DNA of 9,323 nucleotides from an uncultured Faecalibacterium sp. (lineage in GTDB: Bacteria > Bacillota > Clostridia > Oscillospirales > Ruminococcaceae): positions 1 through 9,323 of the forward strand of contig CAMFSB010000045.1 of assembly GCA_945982465.1 (NCBI GenBank), read 5' to 3'. Made by a program: the position numbers and the translations under genes. Numbering within the stretch: position 1 is the stretch's first letter; each line of letters begins with the position of its first letter. A model generated the notes under the pieces. The model was not told the origin of the DNA and searched no databases. It worked only from the letters and a program-made list of their open reading frames with translations. Shown here piece by piece: positions 1 through 6,995 of the stretch.

Positions 1-863
1 CGGGCGGCAGACAGCCAGCCCCCTGCACGCTCCGCCCGGGAGGCGCCCACAACGCCGCCGACCAGCGCATCGGCCAGCTGGCCGTCCAGCGGGATGCCCT
101 TGTCGATGTCCTTGCTGATGCCGCGGCCCACCGAAACGATCACATCCGCGCCGATCAGGTCGACCAGTTTATTGGCGGCCTTTTCCACGCTGAGCACTTC
201 GGTCTGGATATCCGCGGCCGCCAGCTCAAACGCGGGTTTGATGATGGCGCAGGCCGCGGCCCGGGCCGCGTCAAAGGGCGCTTTTTTCATCACGCCGGGG
301 CGCACGGTGCTCATCTGCGGGCGGAAGCGCGGGCAGATGATAGTGGCCATCAGGTGGCCGCCAAAGGCCGGGCGGGTCATCTTCAGGTTGCGGTCCTCCA
401 GATCAAATTTCTGGCTGTCCACATCGATGGTGGAGCTTTCGCGCAAGAACTGGATGTACTTGCCGGTGTCGATGTCCAGATGGGTGGCGTCGGCGGTCAG
501 GCCGGTGTGCAGGCGGGCCGCGCACCGGGGGCCCAGGTCGCGGCCGATGTTGGTCGCGCCGATCAGCAGCACCTCGGGCTTATAGGTGTTGACCATGTCG
601 CACACCACCTTGGCGTATGCGTCAGTGGTATACTCCTTCAGCAGCGGGCTTTCGCACACCAGCACTTCGTCCGCGCCGTAGCCGCCCAGCTCCCGGGCAA
701 TGCCTTCCACATCATCGCCCAGCAACAGGCCGGTGACCCGGCAGCCCAGCTCGTCGGCCAGCTTGCGCGCCTCGCTGACCAGCTCAAAATCGGTGGGCAT
801 CAGCTTGCCCTGGCGCTGCTCGCAAAAGACCCAGACGCCTTTGTATTCACTAAAATCAGCCAT
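1..863 (-). CDS. etfA: Electron transfer flavoprotein subunit alpha, C-terminus cut by window edge
   Basis: Partial EtfA: 287 codons are present from the ATG at 863-861 and the frame stays open to base 1. EtfA pairs with EtfB and carries electrons between NADH, ferredoxin and butyryl-CoA dehydrogenase in the cytoplasm. The N-terminal domain starts MADFSEYKGVWVFCEQR, with LIGATNIGRDLGPR at about residues 100-113. The C-terminal FAD domain begins with VGRGI (245-249) and GGVVGASRAERAGGW (269-283), where family members bind FAD. Family members are about 330-345 residues, so roughly 50 residues are missing, including the rest of the FAD site; this is a window edge, not a truncation of the gene. 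There is no N-terminal ferredoxin-like domain of the kind some clostridial EtfA proteins carry. AAGGAG (878-873) lies 9 bases before the start, and etfB ends 19 bases upstream, so co-transcription and co-translation are likely. Confidence 0.95.
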   Translation of the reverse strand, partial: MADFSEYKGVWVFCEQRQGKLMPTDFELVSEARKLADELGCRVTGLLLGDDVEGIARELGGYGADEVLVCESPLLKEYTTDAYAKVVCDMVNTYKPEVLLIGATNIGRDLGPRCAARLHTGLTADATHLDIDTGKYIQFLRESSTIDVDSQKFDLEDRNLKMTRPAFGGHLMATIICPRFRPQMSTVRPGVMKKAPFDAARAAACAIIKPAFELAAADIQTEVLSVEKAANKLVDLIGADVIVSVGRGISKDIDKGIPLDGQLADALVGGVVGASRAERAGGWLSAA

Positions 864-882
864 AGTACGTTTCTCCTTTCGA

Positions 883-1677
883 TCAGATCAGGTGCTTTGC
901 GGCCAGCTTTGCCGCCAACTGGGCGGCCACGTCCTCGCCGCTGAGCATTTCGCCCGCACCCTTCTGGGGAGGAGTGAAGGACTTGAACACGTTGGTGGGC
1001 GAGCCTTTCAGACCGATGGTATCCACCTCGATCAGCGGGTCGTCCTTCAATGCCGGATAGTCGAACACCTCCAGGGGCTTGTCGTAGCAGGTAAAAATGT
1101 CCGGGATGTTCATGTAGCGGGGCTGGTTCAGCTCTTTGATGCAGGTCAACAGACAGGGGGTCTGCACTTTGACCATCATGTAGCCGTCCTCCAGCATGCG
1201 CTTGACCGTCAGGCTGGCGCCGTCTTTCTGGAGATCGGCCACATAGGTGACCTGGGGCAGGTGCAGCTTTTCGGCGATCTGGGGGCCGACCTGGGCGGTG
1301 TCGCCGTCGATGGCCTGCCGGCCGCAGAACACGATATCCTCGGGGCCGACGCCGATCTTGTTGACGGCCGCGGCCAAAATCTGGCTGGTGGCAAAGGTGT
1401 CGGAGCCGCCGAACTCGCGGCCGGAAACCAGCACCGCCTTATCCGCGCCGCGGGCCAGCAGCTCGCGCAGCATGCCCTCGGCCGGGGGCGGGCCCATGGT
1501 GACCACCACTACTTCGCAGCCGGTGGCGTCTTTCAGCTTAAGGGCGGCTTCCACCGCGTTCAGATCATCGGGGTTGGTAATAGTGGCCATGGAGGCACGG
1601 TCCAGCGTTCCGTCCGCTTTCACGGCGACCTTGCCGGAAGTATCGGGAACCTGCTTTACGCAAACGATCGCTTTCAT
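883..1677 (-). CDS. etfB: Electron transfer flavoprotein subunit beta, bifurcating type
   Basis: 264-residue EtfB, full family length. It forms the EtfAB heterodimer that serves butyryl-CoA dehydrogenase. The sequence opens MKAIVCVKQVPDTSGKV and carries ITNPDDLNAVEAAL (33-46), VVTMGPPPAEGMLRELLARG (58-77), GGSDTFATS (90-98) and the nucleotide/flavin-binding stretch CGRQAIDGDTAQVGPQIAE (118-136). GSPTNVFKSFTP (225-236) is near the C-terminus. The match recalled to clostridial and Acidaminococcus bifurcating EtfB, together with the adjacent bcd, favours a second FAD in place of AMP; bifurcation itself is inferred from family and context. The start is supported by AGGAGG (1694-1689), 11 bases upstream. 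The first base of that AGGAGG is the last base of the bcd stop codon, so translation of bcd and etfB is probably linked. The gap to bcd is 16 bases. Confidence 0.96.
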   Translation of the reverse strand: MKAIVCVKQVPDTSGKVAVKADGTLDRASMATITNPDDLNAVEAALKLKDATGCEVVVVTMGPPPAEGMLRELLARGADKAVLVSGREFGGSDTFATSQILAAAVNKIGVGPEDIVFCGRQAIDGDTAQVGPQIAEKLHLPQVTYVADLQKDGASLTVKRMLEDGYMMVKVQTPCLLTCIKELNQPRYMNIPDIFTCYDKPLEVFDYPALKDDPLIEVDTIGLKGSPTNVFKSFTPPQKGAGEMLSGEDVAAQLAAKLAAKHLI

Positions 1678-1693
1678 TGTTGTTTCGTCCTCC

Positions 1694-2863
<1,170 letters not shown>

Positions 2864-2895
2864 ATGTTTCGTTCCTCCTGTTCGGATCTATTGTT

Positions 2896-2967
2896 CCTTT
2901 TTTGGGTAAATTCAGGCCAAAACGTCTGCTTCGTTATTTTTTTGACGCTAAATTTACCAAAAAAAGG
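2896..2967. repeat. 20-base imperfect inverted repeat, AT-rich
   Basis: The arm CCTTTTTTGGGTAAATTCAG (2896-2915) is the reverse complement of CTAAATTTACCAAAAAAAGG (2948-2967) except at two positions. The loop is 32 bases. In the minus-strand RNA this gives 18 Watson-Crick pairs, one G-U pair and one mismatch. It lies in the AT-rich hbd-bcd gap, whose composition differs sharply from the GC-rich genes on both sides. A weak promoter-like pair for bcd on the minus strand (TTGGTA at 2960-2955, AATAAC at 2938-2933, 16-base spacer) overlaps one arm, so the repeat could be an operator, an RNA stem or the inverted ends of a miniature element. The function is unknown. Confidence 0.6.
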
Positions 2968-2975
2968 CGCACAAA

Positions 2976-3007
2976 TTCCCCCTGCCACTTCCTTGTGGCA
3001 GGAGGAA
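2976..3007 (-). terminator. Strong GC hairpin after hbd, possible terminator or attenuator
   Basis: CCTGCCAC (2981-2988) and GTGGCAGG (2995-3002) form a perfect 8-base stem with a 6-base loop. Four further pairs follow beyond 2980/3003, which is a U-G pair in the minus-strand RNA, giving a 13-pair stem. It begins about 21 bases after the hbd stop. Downstream in the RNA comes UUUGUGCGCC and then seven U, so the U-tract is interrupted and not directly at the stem base. This could be a partial terminator separating thl-crt-hbd from bcd-etfBA, an mRNA-processing or stability element, or part of the candidate switch described for 2871-3008. Confidence 0.45.
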
Positions 3008-3027
3008 CCTGTCAGCCTAAGTAAAAC

Positions 3028-3900
3028 TTACAGCGCGTCCACCGGGGTCTTGGTGCGGTCGGCATTGTAGACGTAGAAGCCCTTGCCGGTCTTAGCGCCC
3101 AGGTTGCCGCCGCGGACCATCTTGCGGATCAGCGGGCAGGCGCGGTACTTGGAATCGCCGGTCTCCTTGTACAGCACATCCATGATGGCCAGGCAGATAT
3201 CCAGACCGATAAAGTCGCCCAGCTCCAGCGGGCCCATGGGATGGTTGGCGCCCAGCTTCATGGCGGTGTCGATGCCCGCAATGTCGGAAACGCCCTCCAT
3301 CTTGATAAAGGCCGCCTCGTTGATCATGGGGATCAGGATGCGGTTGACCACAAAGCCTGCCGCCTCGTTGACCTGCACCGGCTGCTTGCCGATGGCCACC
3401 GAGATCTGCTTGATCGTTTCGACAGTCTCGGCGGGGGTGTTCACGCCGGCGATCACCTCGATCAGCTTCATGCGGTCGGCGGGGTTGAAGAAATGCATGC
3501 CCACCATCGGGCGGCTCAGCCCCTTACCGATCTCGGTGATGGACAGGCTGGAGGTGTTGGAAGCGAACACGCATTCCGGCTTGCAGATCTTATCCAGCTC
3601 GCCGAAGGTGTCCTTTTTGACCTTCATATCCTCAAACGCGGCTTCCACGATCAGGTCGCAGTCTGCGCACAGATCCTCTTTCAGGCCCGGGGTGATGGCC
3701 GCCAGAATGGCGTCCACCTTTTCCTGGGTCATCTTGCCCTTGGCCACCAGCTTGGCGTAGCCCTTGGCGATCTTGTCCTTGCCGCCCTCGGCCCACTCCT
3801 GCTTGATGTCGCACAGAGCCACAGTGTAGCCCTCGCACTGGGCAAACGCCTTTGCAATGCCCTGGCCCATGGTGCCAGCGCCGATAATGCCTACTTTCAT
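3028..3900 (-). CDS. hbd: 3-hydroxybutyryl-CoA dehydrogenase
   Basis: 290-residue dehydrogenase that reduces acetoacetyl-CoA to 3-hydroxybutyryl-CoA, the second step of butyrate synthesis. The N-terminal Rossmann fold has GAGTMGQG (7-14). Catalytic residues expected from the family are Ser117 in SNTSSLS, His136 in HFFNP (136-140), Glu148 in KLIEVI and Asn186 in VVNRIL. The C-terminal substrate domain has NHPMGPLELGDFIGLD (219-234) and ends with GKGFYVY (272-278). The ATG at 3900-3898 was chosen because AAGGAG (3915-3910) lies 9 bases upstream and the Rossmann fold starts at the second residue. The frame stays open for 18 more codons upstream (to 3954), but those residues match no family sequence and have no ribosome site. 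Downstream is the structured gap before bcd; upstream is a 127-base gap to crt. Confidence 0.97.
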   Translation of the reverse strand: MKVGIIGAGTMGQGIAKAFAQCEGYTVALCDIKQEWAEGGKDKIAKGYAKLVAKGKMTQEKVDAILAAITPGLKEDLCADCDLIVEAAFEDMKVKKDTFGELDKICKPECVFASNTSSLSITEIGKGLSRPMVGMHFFNPADRMKLIEVIAGVNTPAETVETIKQISVAIGKQPVQVNEAAGFVVNRILIPMINEAAFIKMEGVSDIAGIDTAMKLGANHPMGPLELGDFIGLDICLAIMDVLYKETGDSKYRACPLIRKMVRGGNLGAKTGKGFYVYNADRTKTPVDAL

Positions 3901-3982
3901 CGTATTTATCTCCTTTGTTCTGTTATGGTGCAACCGAGCCTGGGCGCGGTGCACCGGTGGATATACAGCACCCTGCGGCCGG

Positions 3983-4013
3983 GGCGGGCGTTTTGTCTGC
4001 CAAAAGGCCCGCC
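3983..4013. repeat. Hairpin in the crt-hbd gap
   Basis: GGCGGGC (3983-3989) pairs with GCCCGCC (4007-4013). After one mismatch, TTTTG (3991-3995) pairs with CAAAA (4001-4005), leaving the loop TCTGC. It lies within 15 bases of the crt stop on the minus strand. No U-tract follows, so it does not look like an intrinsic terminator; an mRNA stability or processing role is possible. The rest of the gap (3901-3982) holds the hbd ribosome site and short palindromes near 3948-3959 but no promoter I can support. Confidence 0.6.
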
Positions 4014-4027
4014 GCCGCCCGGCAGGA

Positions 4028-4813
4028 TCAGTTGTTCGTAAAGACAGGCTTGGGCTTGGGTTTTTCGCGGCTCAAAAAGCAGGCCATGCCCTCCACCTGG
4101 TCGTGGGTCTCAAAGCAGTCGCCGAACAGCTTTTCCTCAATGGCAACGCCCTGTTCGATGGACACCTGCATGCCCTCGTTGATGGCCTTTTTGCAGTTGC
4201 GCACGGCAATGGGCGCGTTTTTGGCGATCTTGCCGGCCAGCTTGAGGGCGTTTTCCATCAGCTCGGCCTGCGGGTACACCGCGTTCACCAGGCCGATGCG
4301 CAGCGCTTCGTCGGCCTTGATGTTCAGCGCCGAGTACACCAGCTGCTTGGCCATACCCATGCCCACCAGGCGGGCCAGGCGCTGCGTGCCGCCAAAGCCC
4401 GGCGTGATGCCAAGGCCCACTTCCGGCTGGCCGAACACCGCGTTATCCGAGCACAGGCGGATATCACATCTCATGGCCAGCTCGTTGCCGCCACCCAGCG
4501 CAAAGCCGTTAACGGCCGCGATGACCGGGATGGGGAAATTTTCGATCATAAGGAAAATATCGTTGCCCAGCTTGCCAAAGGCTTCGCCCTCGGCCTTGGT
4601 CATGGTGCTCATGCTGCCGATATCGGCGCCGGCCACAAAGCTCTTTTCGCCCGCGCCGGTCAGCACGATGCAGCGCACCACGGCCTGATCGACCGCCTCA
4701 AAGGCAGCTTTCAGGTCGGCCAGGACTTCGGGGTTCAGCGCGTTCAGCGCCTGCGGGCGGTCGATGGTGATGATCTCGACAGCGCCCTGCACTTCGGTTT
4801 TCACAAAAGCCAT
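4028..4813 (-). CDS. crt: Crotonase (3-hydroxybutyryl-CoA dehydratase)
   Basis: 261-residue enoyl-CoA hydratase/isomerase-family protein that dehydrates 3-hydroxybutyryl-CoA to crotonyl-CoA. The oxyanion-hole segments are SFVAGADIGSM (58-68) and VNGFALGGGNELAMRCD (101-117). The two glutamates of the hydratase active site are expected at Glu111 (GGGNELA) and Glu131 (GQPEVGLGITPGFGGTQRLA, 128-147), and both are present, which argues against isomerase or ligase members of the superfamily. The C-terminal part with NAPIAVRNCKKAIN (199-212) is typical. The ATG at 4813-4811 has AAGGAG (4827-4822) 8 bases upstream. It sits between thl and hbd, in pathway company, with gaps of 62 and 127 bases. The short lysine-proline-rich tail (KPKPKPVFTNN, 251-261) is a small peculiarity. 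Confidence 0.97.
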   Translation of the reverse strand: MAFVKTEVQGAVEIITIDRPQALNALNPEVLADLKAAFEAVDQAVVRCIVLTGAGEKSFVAGADIGSMSTMTKAEGEAFGKLGNDIFLMIENFPIPVIAAVNGFALGGGNELAMRCDIRLCSDNAVFGQPEVGLGITPGFGGTQRLARLVGMGMAKQLVYSALNIKADEALRIGLVNAVYPQAELMENALKLAGKIAKNAPIAVRNCKKAINEGMQVSIEQGVAIEEKLFGDCFETHDQVEGMACFLSREKPKPKPVFTNN

Positions 4814-4847
4814 GGAAACTTCTCCTTTGTATCAGATGTAGCGCCGG

Positions 4848-4872
4848 GCCGGCCCGGGCCGCCCCGGCCGGC
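4848..4872. repeat. Very GC-rich inverted repeat in the thl-crt gap
   Basis: GCCGGCC (4848-4854) and GGCCGGC (4866-4872) are perfect inverted copies with an 11-base loop. Several overlapping palindromes (for example GGCCCGGGCC at 4851-4860) offer alternative folds. In the minus-strand transcript it begins 3 bases after the thl stop. There is no U-tract, so termination is unlikely without Rho; it could slow ribosomes or nucleases between thl and crt. Confidence 0.55.
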
Positions 4873-4875
4873 GGA

Positions 4876-6081
4876 TCAGTCCATCTCCACGATGGTGGCG
4901 CAGCCCATGCCGCCGCCGATGCACAGCGTGGCCAGGCCCTTCTTGGCGCCGCGGTGCTTCATCGCGTACAGCAGGGTGACCAGGATGCGGGCGCCGGAAG
5001 CGCCGACCGGGTGGCCCAGCGCGATGGCGCCGCCGTTGACGTTCAGCTTTTCCTTGTCAAAGCCCAGCGCTTCGCCCACCGCGATGGACTGGGCGGCAAA
5101 CGCCTCGTTGGCCTCGATCAGGTCCATATCGGCGACGGTCAGGCCGGCTTTGGCCATGACCTTTTTGGTGGCGGCGATGGGGCCGAGGCCCATGACCTCC
5201 GGCTCAACGCCGGCCAGCGCGCCGGCGACCCAGGTGGCCAGCGGGGTGACCCCCAGCTCCTTGGCCTTTTCCTCGCTCATGATGACCAGCGCGGCGGCGC
5301 CGTCGTTGATGCCCGAGGAGTTGCCGGCGGTGACGATGCCGTCTTTTTTGAACGCGGGCTTCAGCTTGCCCAGCACTTCCATGGAGGACATGCGGGGGCC
5401 TTCGTCGGTGTCGAACACCACATCGCCCTTTTTGGTCTTGATGGTGACCGGCACGATCTCATCCTTGAACGCGCCGTTCTCAATGGCGGCGGCCGCCTTT
5501 GCCTGGCTGTTGTAGCTGAACTCGTCCAGCATTTCGCGGTTGATGGGGCTGTAGCCGTACTTCTGCTGGTACTTTTCATCCACGCAGATGTTCTCGGCGG
5601 TGATGCCCATGTGCACGTTGTTGCCGCAGGCGTCCCACAGCGCGTCGTTGACCATGGTGTCCACGACCTTGCCGTCGTTCATGCGGTAGCCGTAGCGGGC
5701 CTTGGGCAGGGCGTAGGGAGCCAGATCCATGTTCTCCATGCCGCCGGCAACCACGATGTCCGCGTCGCCCGCCTCGATCATCTGGGCGGCCATGTTCACG
5801 CAGTTCAGGCCGGAGCCGCACACCACGTTGACCGTGACGGCCGGGGTCTCGATGGGCAGGCCCGCTTTCAGCGCAGCCTGACGGGCCACGTTCTGGCCCA
5901 GGCCGGCCTGGATAACGCAGCCCATGTACACATGATCCACCTGCTCGGGCGCAATGCCGGCGCGGGCGATGGCTTCCTTGATCACGACCGAGCCAAGCTC
6001 GGCGGCGGGGACATCTTTGAGCGTGCCTCCAAACTTGCCGATGGCGGTGCGGCAGGCCGATGCGATGACGATCTTTTTCAT
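4876..6081 (-). CDS. thl: Acetyl-CoA C-acetyltransferase (thiolase)
   Basis: 401-residue biosynthetic thiolase that condenses two acetyl-CoA to acetoacetyl-CoA and commits carbon to butyrate. The sequence starts [19 protein letters not shown]. The acyl-carrying nucleophile is Cys88 in NVVCGSGLN (85-93). The second active-site set is His357 in [12 protein letters not shown] (354-365) and the acid/base Cys387 in CIGGGMGC (387-394). NEAFAAQ is at 325-331. The usual length is about 392; from memory of Clostridium thiolases, the extra nine or so residues fall in one place, around [12 protein letters not shown] (168-179) in the loop domain. The start is supported by AGGAGG (6094-6089), 7 bases upstream. 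It follows coaD by 123 bases on the same strand and heads the thl-crt-hbd-bcd-etfB-etfA series. A role in degradation is less likely given its neighbours. Confidence 0.97.
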   Translation of the reverse strand: MKKIVIASACRTAIGKFGGTLKDVPAAELGSVVIKEAIARAGIAPEQVDHVYMGCVIQAGLGQNVARQAALKAGLPIETPAVTVNVVCGSGLNCVNMAAQMIEAGDADIVVAGGMENMDLAPYALPKARYGYRMNDGKVVDTMVNDALWDACGNNVHMGITAENICVDEKYQQKYGYSPINREMLDEFSYNSQAKAAAAIENGAFKDEIVPVTIKTKKGDVVFDTDEGPRMSSMEVLGKLKPAFKKDGIVTAGNSSGINDGAAALVIMSEEKAKELGVTPLATWVAGALAGVEPEVMGLGPIAATKKVMAKAGLTVADMDLIEANEAFAAQSIAVGEALGFDKEKLNVNGGAIALGHPVGASGARILVTLLYAMKHRGAKKGLATLCIGGGMGCATIVEMD

Positions 6082-6141
6082 AGAATTGCCTCCTATACGT
6101 TCTTGCGGTTTCGTGGGGTCTACACGCGGACCGCTTATCTT

Positions 6142-6163
6142 AAACGTCCCGGCCGGGACGTTT
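6142..6163. repeat. Perfect 22-base palindrome upstream of thl
   Basis: AAACGTCCCGG (6142-6152) is followed directly by its exact reverse complement (6153-6163). As RNA it makes a 9-pair stem with a GGCC tetraloop. On the plus strand it is followed by TTTTT (to 6165) and on the minus strand by TTTAAG, so it could be a weak bidirectional terminator between coaD and thl. As DNA it could equally be an operator: its centre is about 70 bases upstream of the thl ATG. It does not match the Rex consensus. I found no convincing thl promoter beside it; TAAGAT on the minus strand has no good -35 partner. Confidence 0.6.
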
Positions 6164-6175
6164 TTCCGGATGGGA

Positions 6176-6195
6176 GCCGGGGCGCTTGCCCCGGC
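6176..6195. repeat. Perfect GC hairpin just after coaD
   Basis: GCCGGGGC (6176-6183) and GCCCCGGC (6188-6195) form a perfect 8-base stem around a 4-base loop. In the minus-strand transcript it starts 9 bases after the coaD stop. There is no U-tract after it. It may work with the palindrome at 6142-6163 as a two-hairpin boundary between coaD and the thl operon, or simply protect mRNA ends. Confidence 0.55.
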
Positions 6196-6204
6196 GCAGG
6201 GCGC

Positions 6205-6714
6205 TCACGGCTGGCTGCCCTGCTTCGGCGCGTACATTTCGCGGAATTTTTCATGTACGGCGGCTTCCACATTGGGCGTGACGAATTTGGAGATGTCGCT
6301 GCCGTAGCGGGCCGCTTCCTTTACAATGGTGGAGGACAGATAGCTCCACTTGATGCTGGTGGCCAGAAACATCGTTTCGATGCCGGGCATCAGGGCGTGG
6401 TTGGTCTGGGCGATCTGGATCTCGTTTTCAAAGTCGGTGACCGCCCGCAGGCCCCGCACCATTACTGTGGCGTGGCACTTTTTGGCGAAGTTCACGGTCA
6501 GGCCGTCAAAGCTTTCCACCGTGACGTTGTGCATGCCCGCGCAGCATTCCCGCAGCAGCGCCACCCGTTCTTCAATGGTGAACAGCGGCGTTTTGGCGCT
6601 GTTCACCAAAACGGCCACGATCAGTTTGTCGTTGATGCGGGCCGCCCGCTTGATGATATCCAGATGGCCTTTTGTAACAGGGTCGAAGCTGCCCGGATAG
6701 ATGGCGATGGACAT
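6205..6714 (-). CDS. coaD: Pantetheine-phosphate adenylyltransferase
   Basis: 169-residue CoaD, normal family length. It transfers AMP from ATP to 4'-phosphopantetheine, giving dephospho-CoA, the penultimate step of CoA synthesis, in the cytoplasm. Nucleotidyltransferase motifs are YPGSFDPVTKGHLDI (6-20, with the TxGH motif Thr14-His17), VRGLRAVTDFENE (86-98) and the ATP-binding SSTIVKEAARYG (127-138, usually ISSS-VKE). The ATG at 6714-6712 has AAGGAG (6728-6723) 8 bases upstream and places the GSFDP motif at the usual distance from the N-terminus. The frame is open for 21 more codons to 6777, but these encode an Arg-rich, non-family stretch with no ribosome site. It is divergent from but and co-oriented with thl, an unusual and functionally suggestive neighbourhood because every butyrate-pathway intermediate is a CoA thioester. 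Confidence 0.97.
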   Translation of the reverse strand: MSIAIYPGSFDPVTKGHLDIIKRAARINDKLIVAVLVNSAKTPLFTIEERVALLRECCAGMHNVTVESFDGLTVNFAKKCHATVMVRGLRAVTDFENEIQIAQTNHALMPGIETMFLATSIKWSYLSSTIVKEAARYGSDISKFVTPNVEAAVHEKFREMYAPKQGSQP

Positions 6715-6734
6715 ACGCTGTTCTCCTTTTTTAC

Positions 6735-6767
6735 TGCGGCTGCGCCGGCCGCCGTGCAGCGCCCGCA
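6735..6767 (-). promoter_or_regulatory. GC-rich stem in the coaD leader
   Basis: TGCGGCTGC (6735-6743) pairs with GCAG (6756-6759) and CCGCA (6763-6767) across a 3-base bulge, giving nine pairs with a 12-base loop. It lies in the likely 5' untranslated region of coaD and ends about 6 bases upstream of the AAGGAG ribosome site in the transcript. It might modulate coaD translation; no known leader class was recognised. Confidence 0.3.
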
Positions 6768-6785
6768 GGCCCTGCATCTGCTTTT

Positions 6786-6814
6786 AGTAAACCACTTTGT
6801 CAAAAAAATATCAA
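6786..6814 (-). promoter_or_regulatory. Candidate sigma-A promoter for coaD
   Basis: On the minus strand TTGATA (6814-6809) and TTTACT (6791-6786) are separated by 17 bases, matching the -35 and -10 consensus at 5/6 and 4/6 positions. The spacer has a seven-T run. A perfect TTGACA (6804-6799) also occurs but has no good -10 at the right spacing. The predicted start would leave a leader of roughly 65 bases before the coaD ATG. This promoter could also feed thl and the genes beyond. Confidence 0.5.
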
Positions 6815-6825
6815 GAGTTTTTTTG
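6801..6825. repeat. A/T-tract dyad at the coaD promoter
   Basis: CAAAAAAA (6801-6808) and TTTTTTTG (6818-6825) are perfect inverted copies separated by 9 bases. The dyad covers the proposed coaD -35 element. It could be an operator or simply curved A-tract DNA in the shared divergent control region. Confidence 0.4.
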
Positions 6826-6868
6826 TGAATTTTCCTTGTCAGATCTGCCAATCCCTTGTTCACAACGC

Positions 6869-6898
6869 CCGGAATTTATGTAGATGCTTGCCGGAATT
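6869..6898. repeat. Paired CCGGAATT direct repeats upstream of but
   Basis: CCGGAATT occurs at 6869-6876 and again at 6891-6898, 22 bases apart, close to two helical turns, and ends about 20 bases upstream of the but -35 element. The position and helical phase fit an activator site, but an 8-base repeat can arise by chance. Confidence 0.3.
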
Positions 6899-6918
6899 GC
6901 CTTTTTGGGGTTCGGCTG

Positions 6919-6948
6919 TTGACTTCAACTCCCTATTAATGATATAAC
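6919..6948 (+). promoter_or_regulatory. Strong sigma-A promoter for but, with extended -10
   Basis: TTGACT (6919-6924) is a 5/6 match to the -35 consensus and TATAAC (6943-6948) a 5/6 match to the -10. The spacer is 18 bases and a TG dinucleotide at 6940-6941 makes an extended -10 (TGATATAAC). Transcription would start near 6955, giving a leader of about 40 bases. AAAGGA (6981-6986), about 9 bases before the ATG, is the ribosome site. A constitutive, high-level promoter fits a core fermentation enzyme. Confidence 0.75.
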
Positions 6949-6995
6949 CAATTTGACTGCAAAAGTAAAGAGTATTCCCGAAAGGAAGCACCATT

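Larger units (their letters stand above)
2871..3008 (-). promoter_or_regulatory. Candidate anti-Shine-Dalgarno switch in the bcd leader
   Basis: In the minus-strand transcript, GUUCCUCCUG (3008-2999) is a perfect 10-base complement of CAGGAGGAAC (2880-2871), which contains the bcd Shine-Dalgarno AGGAGG. The same upstream bases also form the 5' arm of the local hairpin at 2976-3007, so the two pairings exclude each other. When the local hairpin forms, the bcd site is free; when the long-range pairing forms, it is masked. An AU-rich stem (2896-2967) lies between and could bring the two ends together. The complementarity is seen directly; the switching role is inference. The local hairpin is stable and transcribed first, so the open state would be the default. 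No known riboswitch class was recognised. The same 10-base ends could instead be terminal repeats of a small inserted element. Confidence 0.35.

Noticed and set aside
2864..3027. Known riboswitch class in the bcd leader
   Set aside because: I recognised no conserved aptamer core; only base-pairing potential is visible, so no class is named.
3901..3954. N-terminal extension of hbd by 18 codons
   Set aside because: There is no ribosome site for the upstream ATG, and the Rossmann fold begins right after the downstream ATG, which has AAGGAG at good spacing.
3857..5515. 552-codon plus-strand open frame across hbd, crt and thl
   Set aside because: It overlaps three well-supported minus-strand genes and carries no coherent protein motif.
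6715..6777. N-terminal extension of coaD by 21 codons
   Set aside because: The extra residues are Arg/Gly-rich and not family-like, and the coaD ribosome site lies inside this stretch.
4954..6828. 624-codon plus-strand open frame across thl and coaD
   Set aside because: It is a shadow of thl and coaD. The composition is artefactual (His/Asp/Gly-rich) and no domain is recognisable.
6823..6865. Canonical Rex operator upstream of but
   Set aside because: Both half-sites are exact but are separated by 29 bases; Rex sites have about 4. No 18-base window in the region matches both halves.
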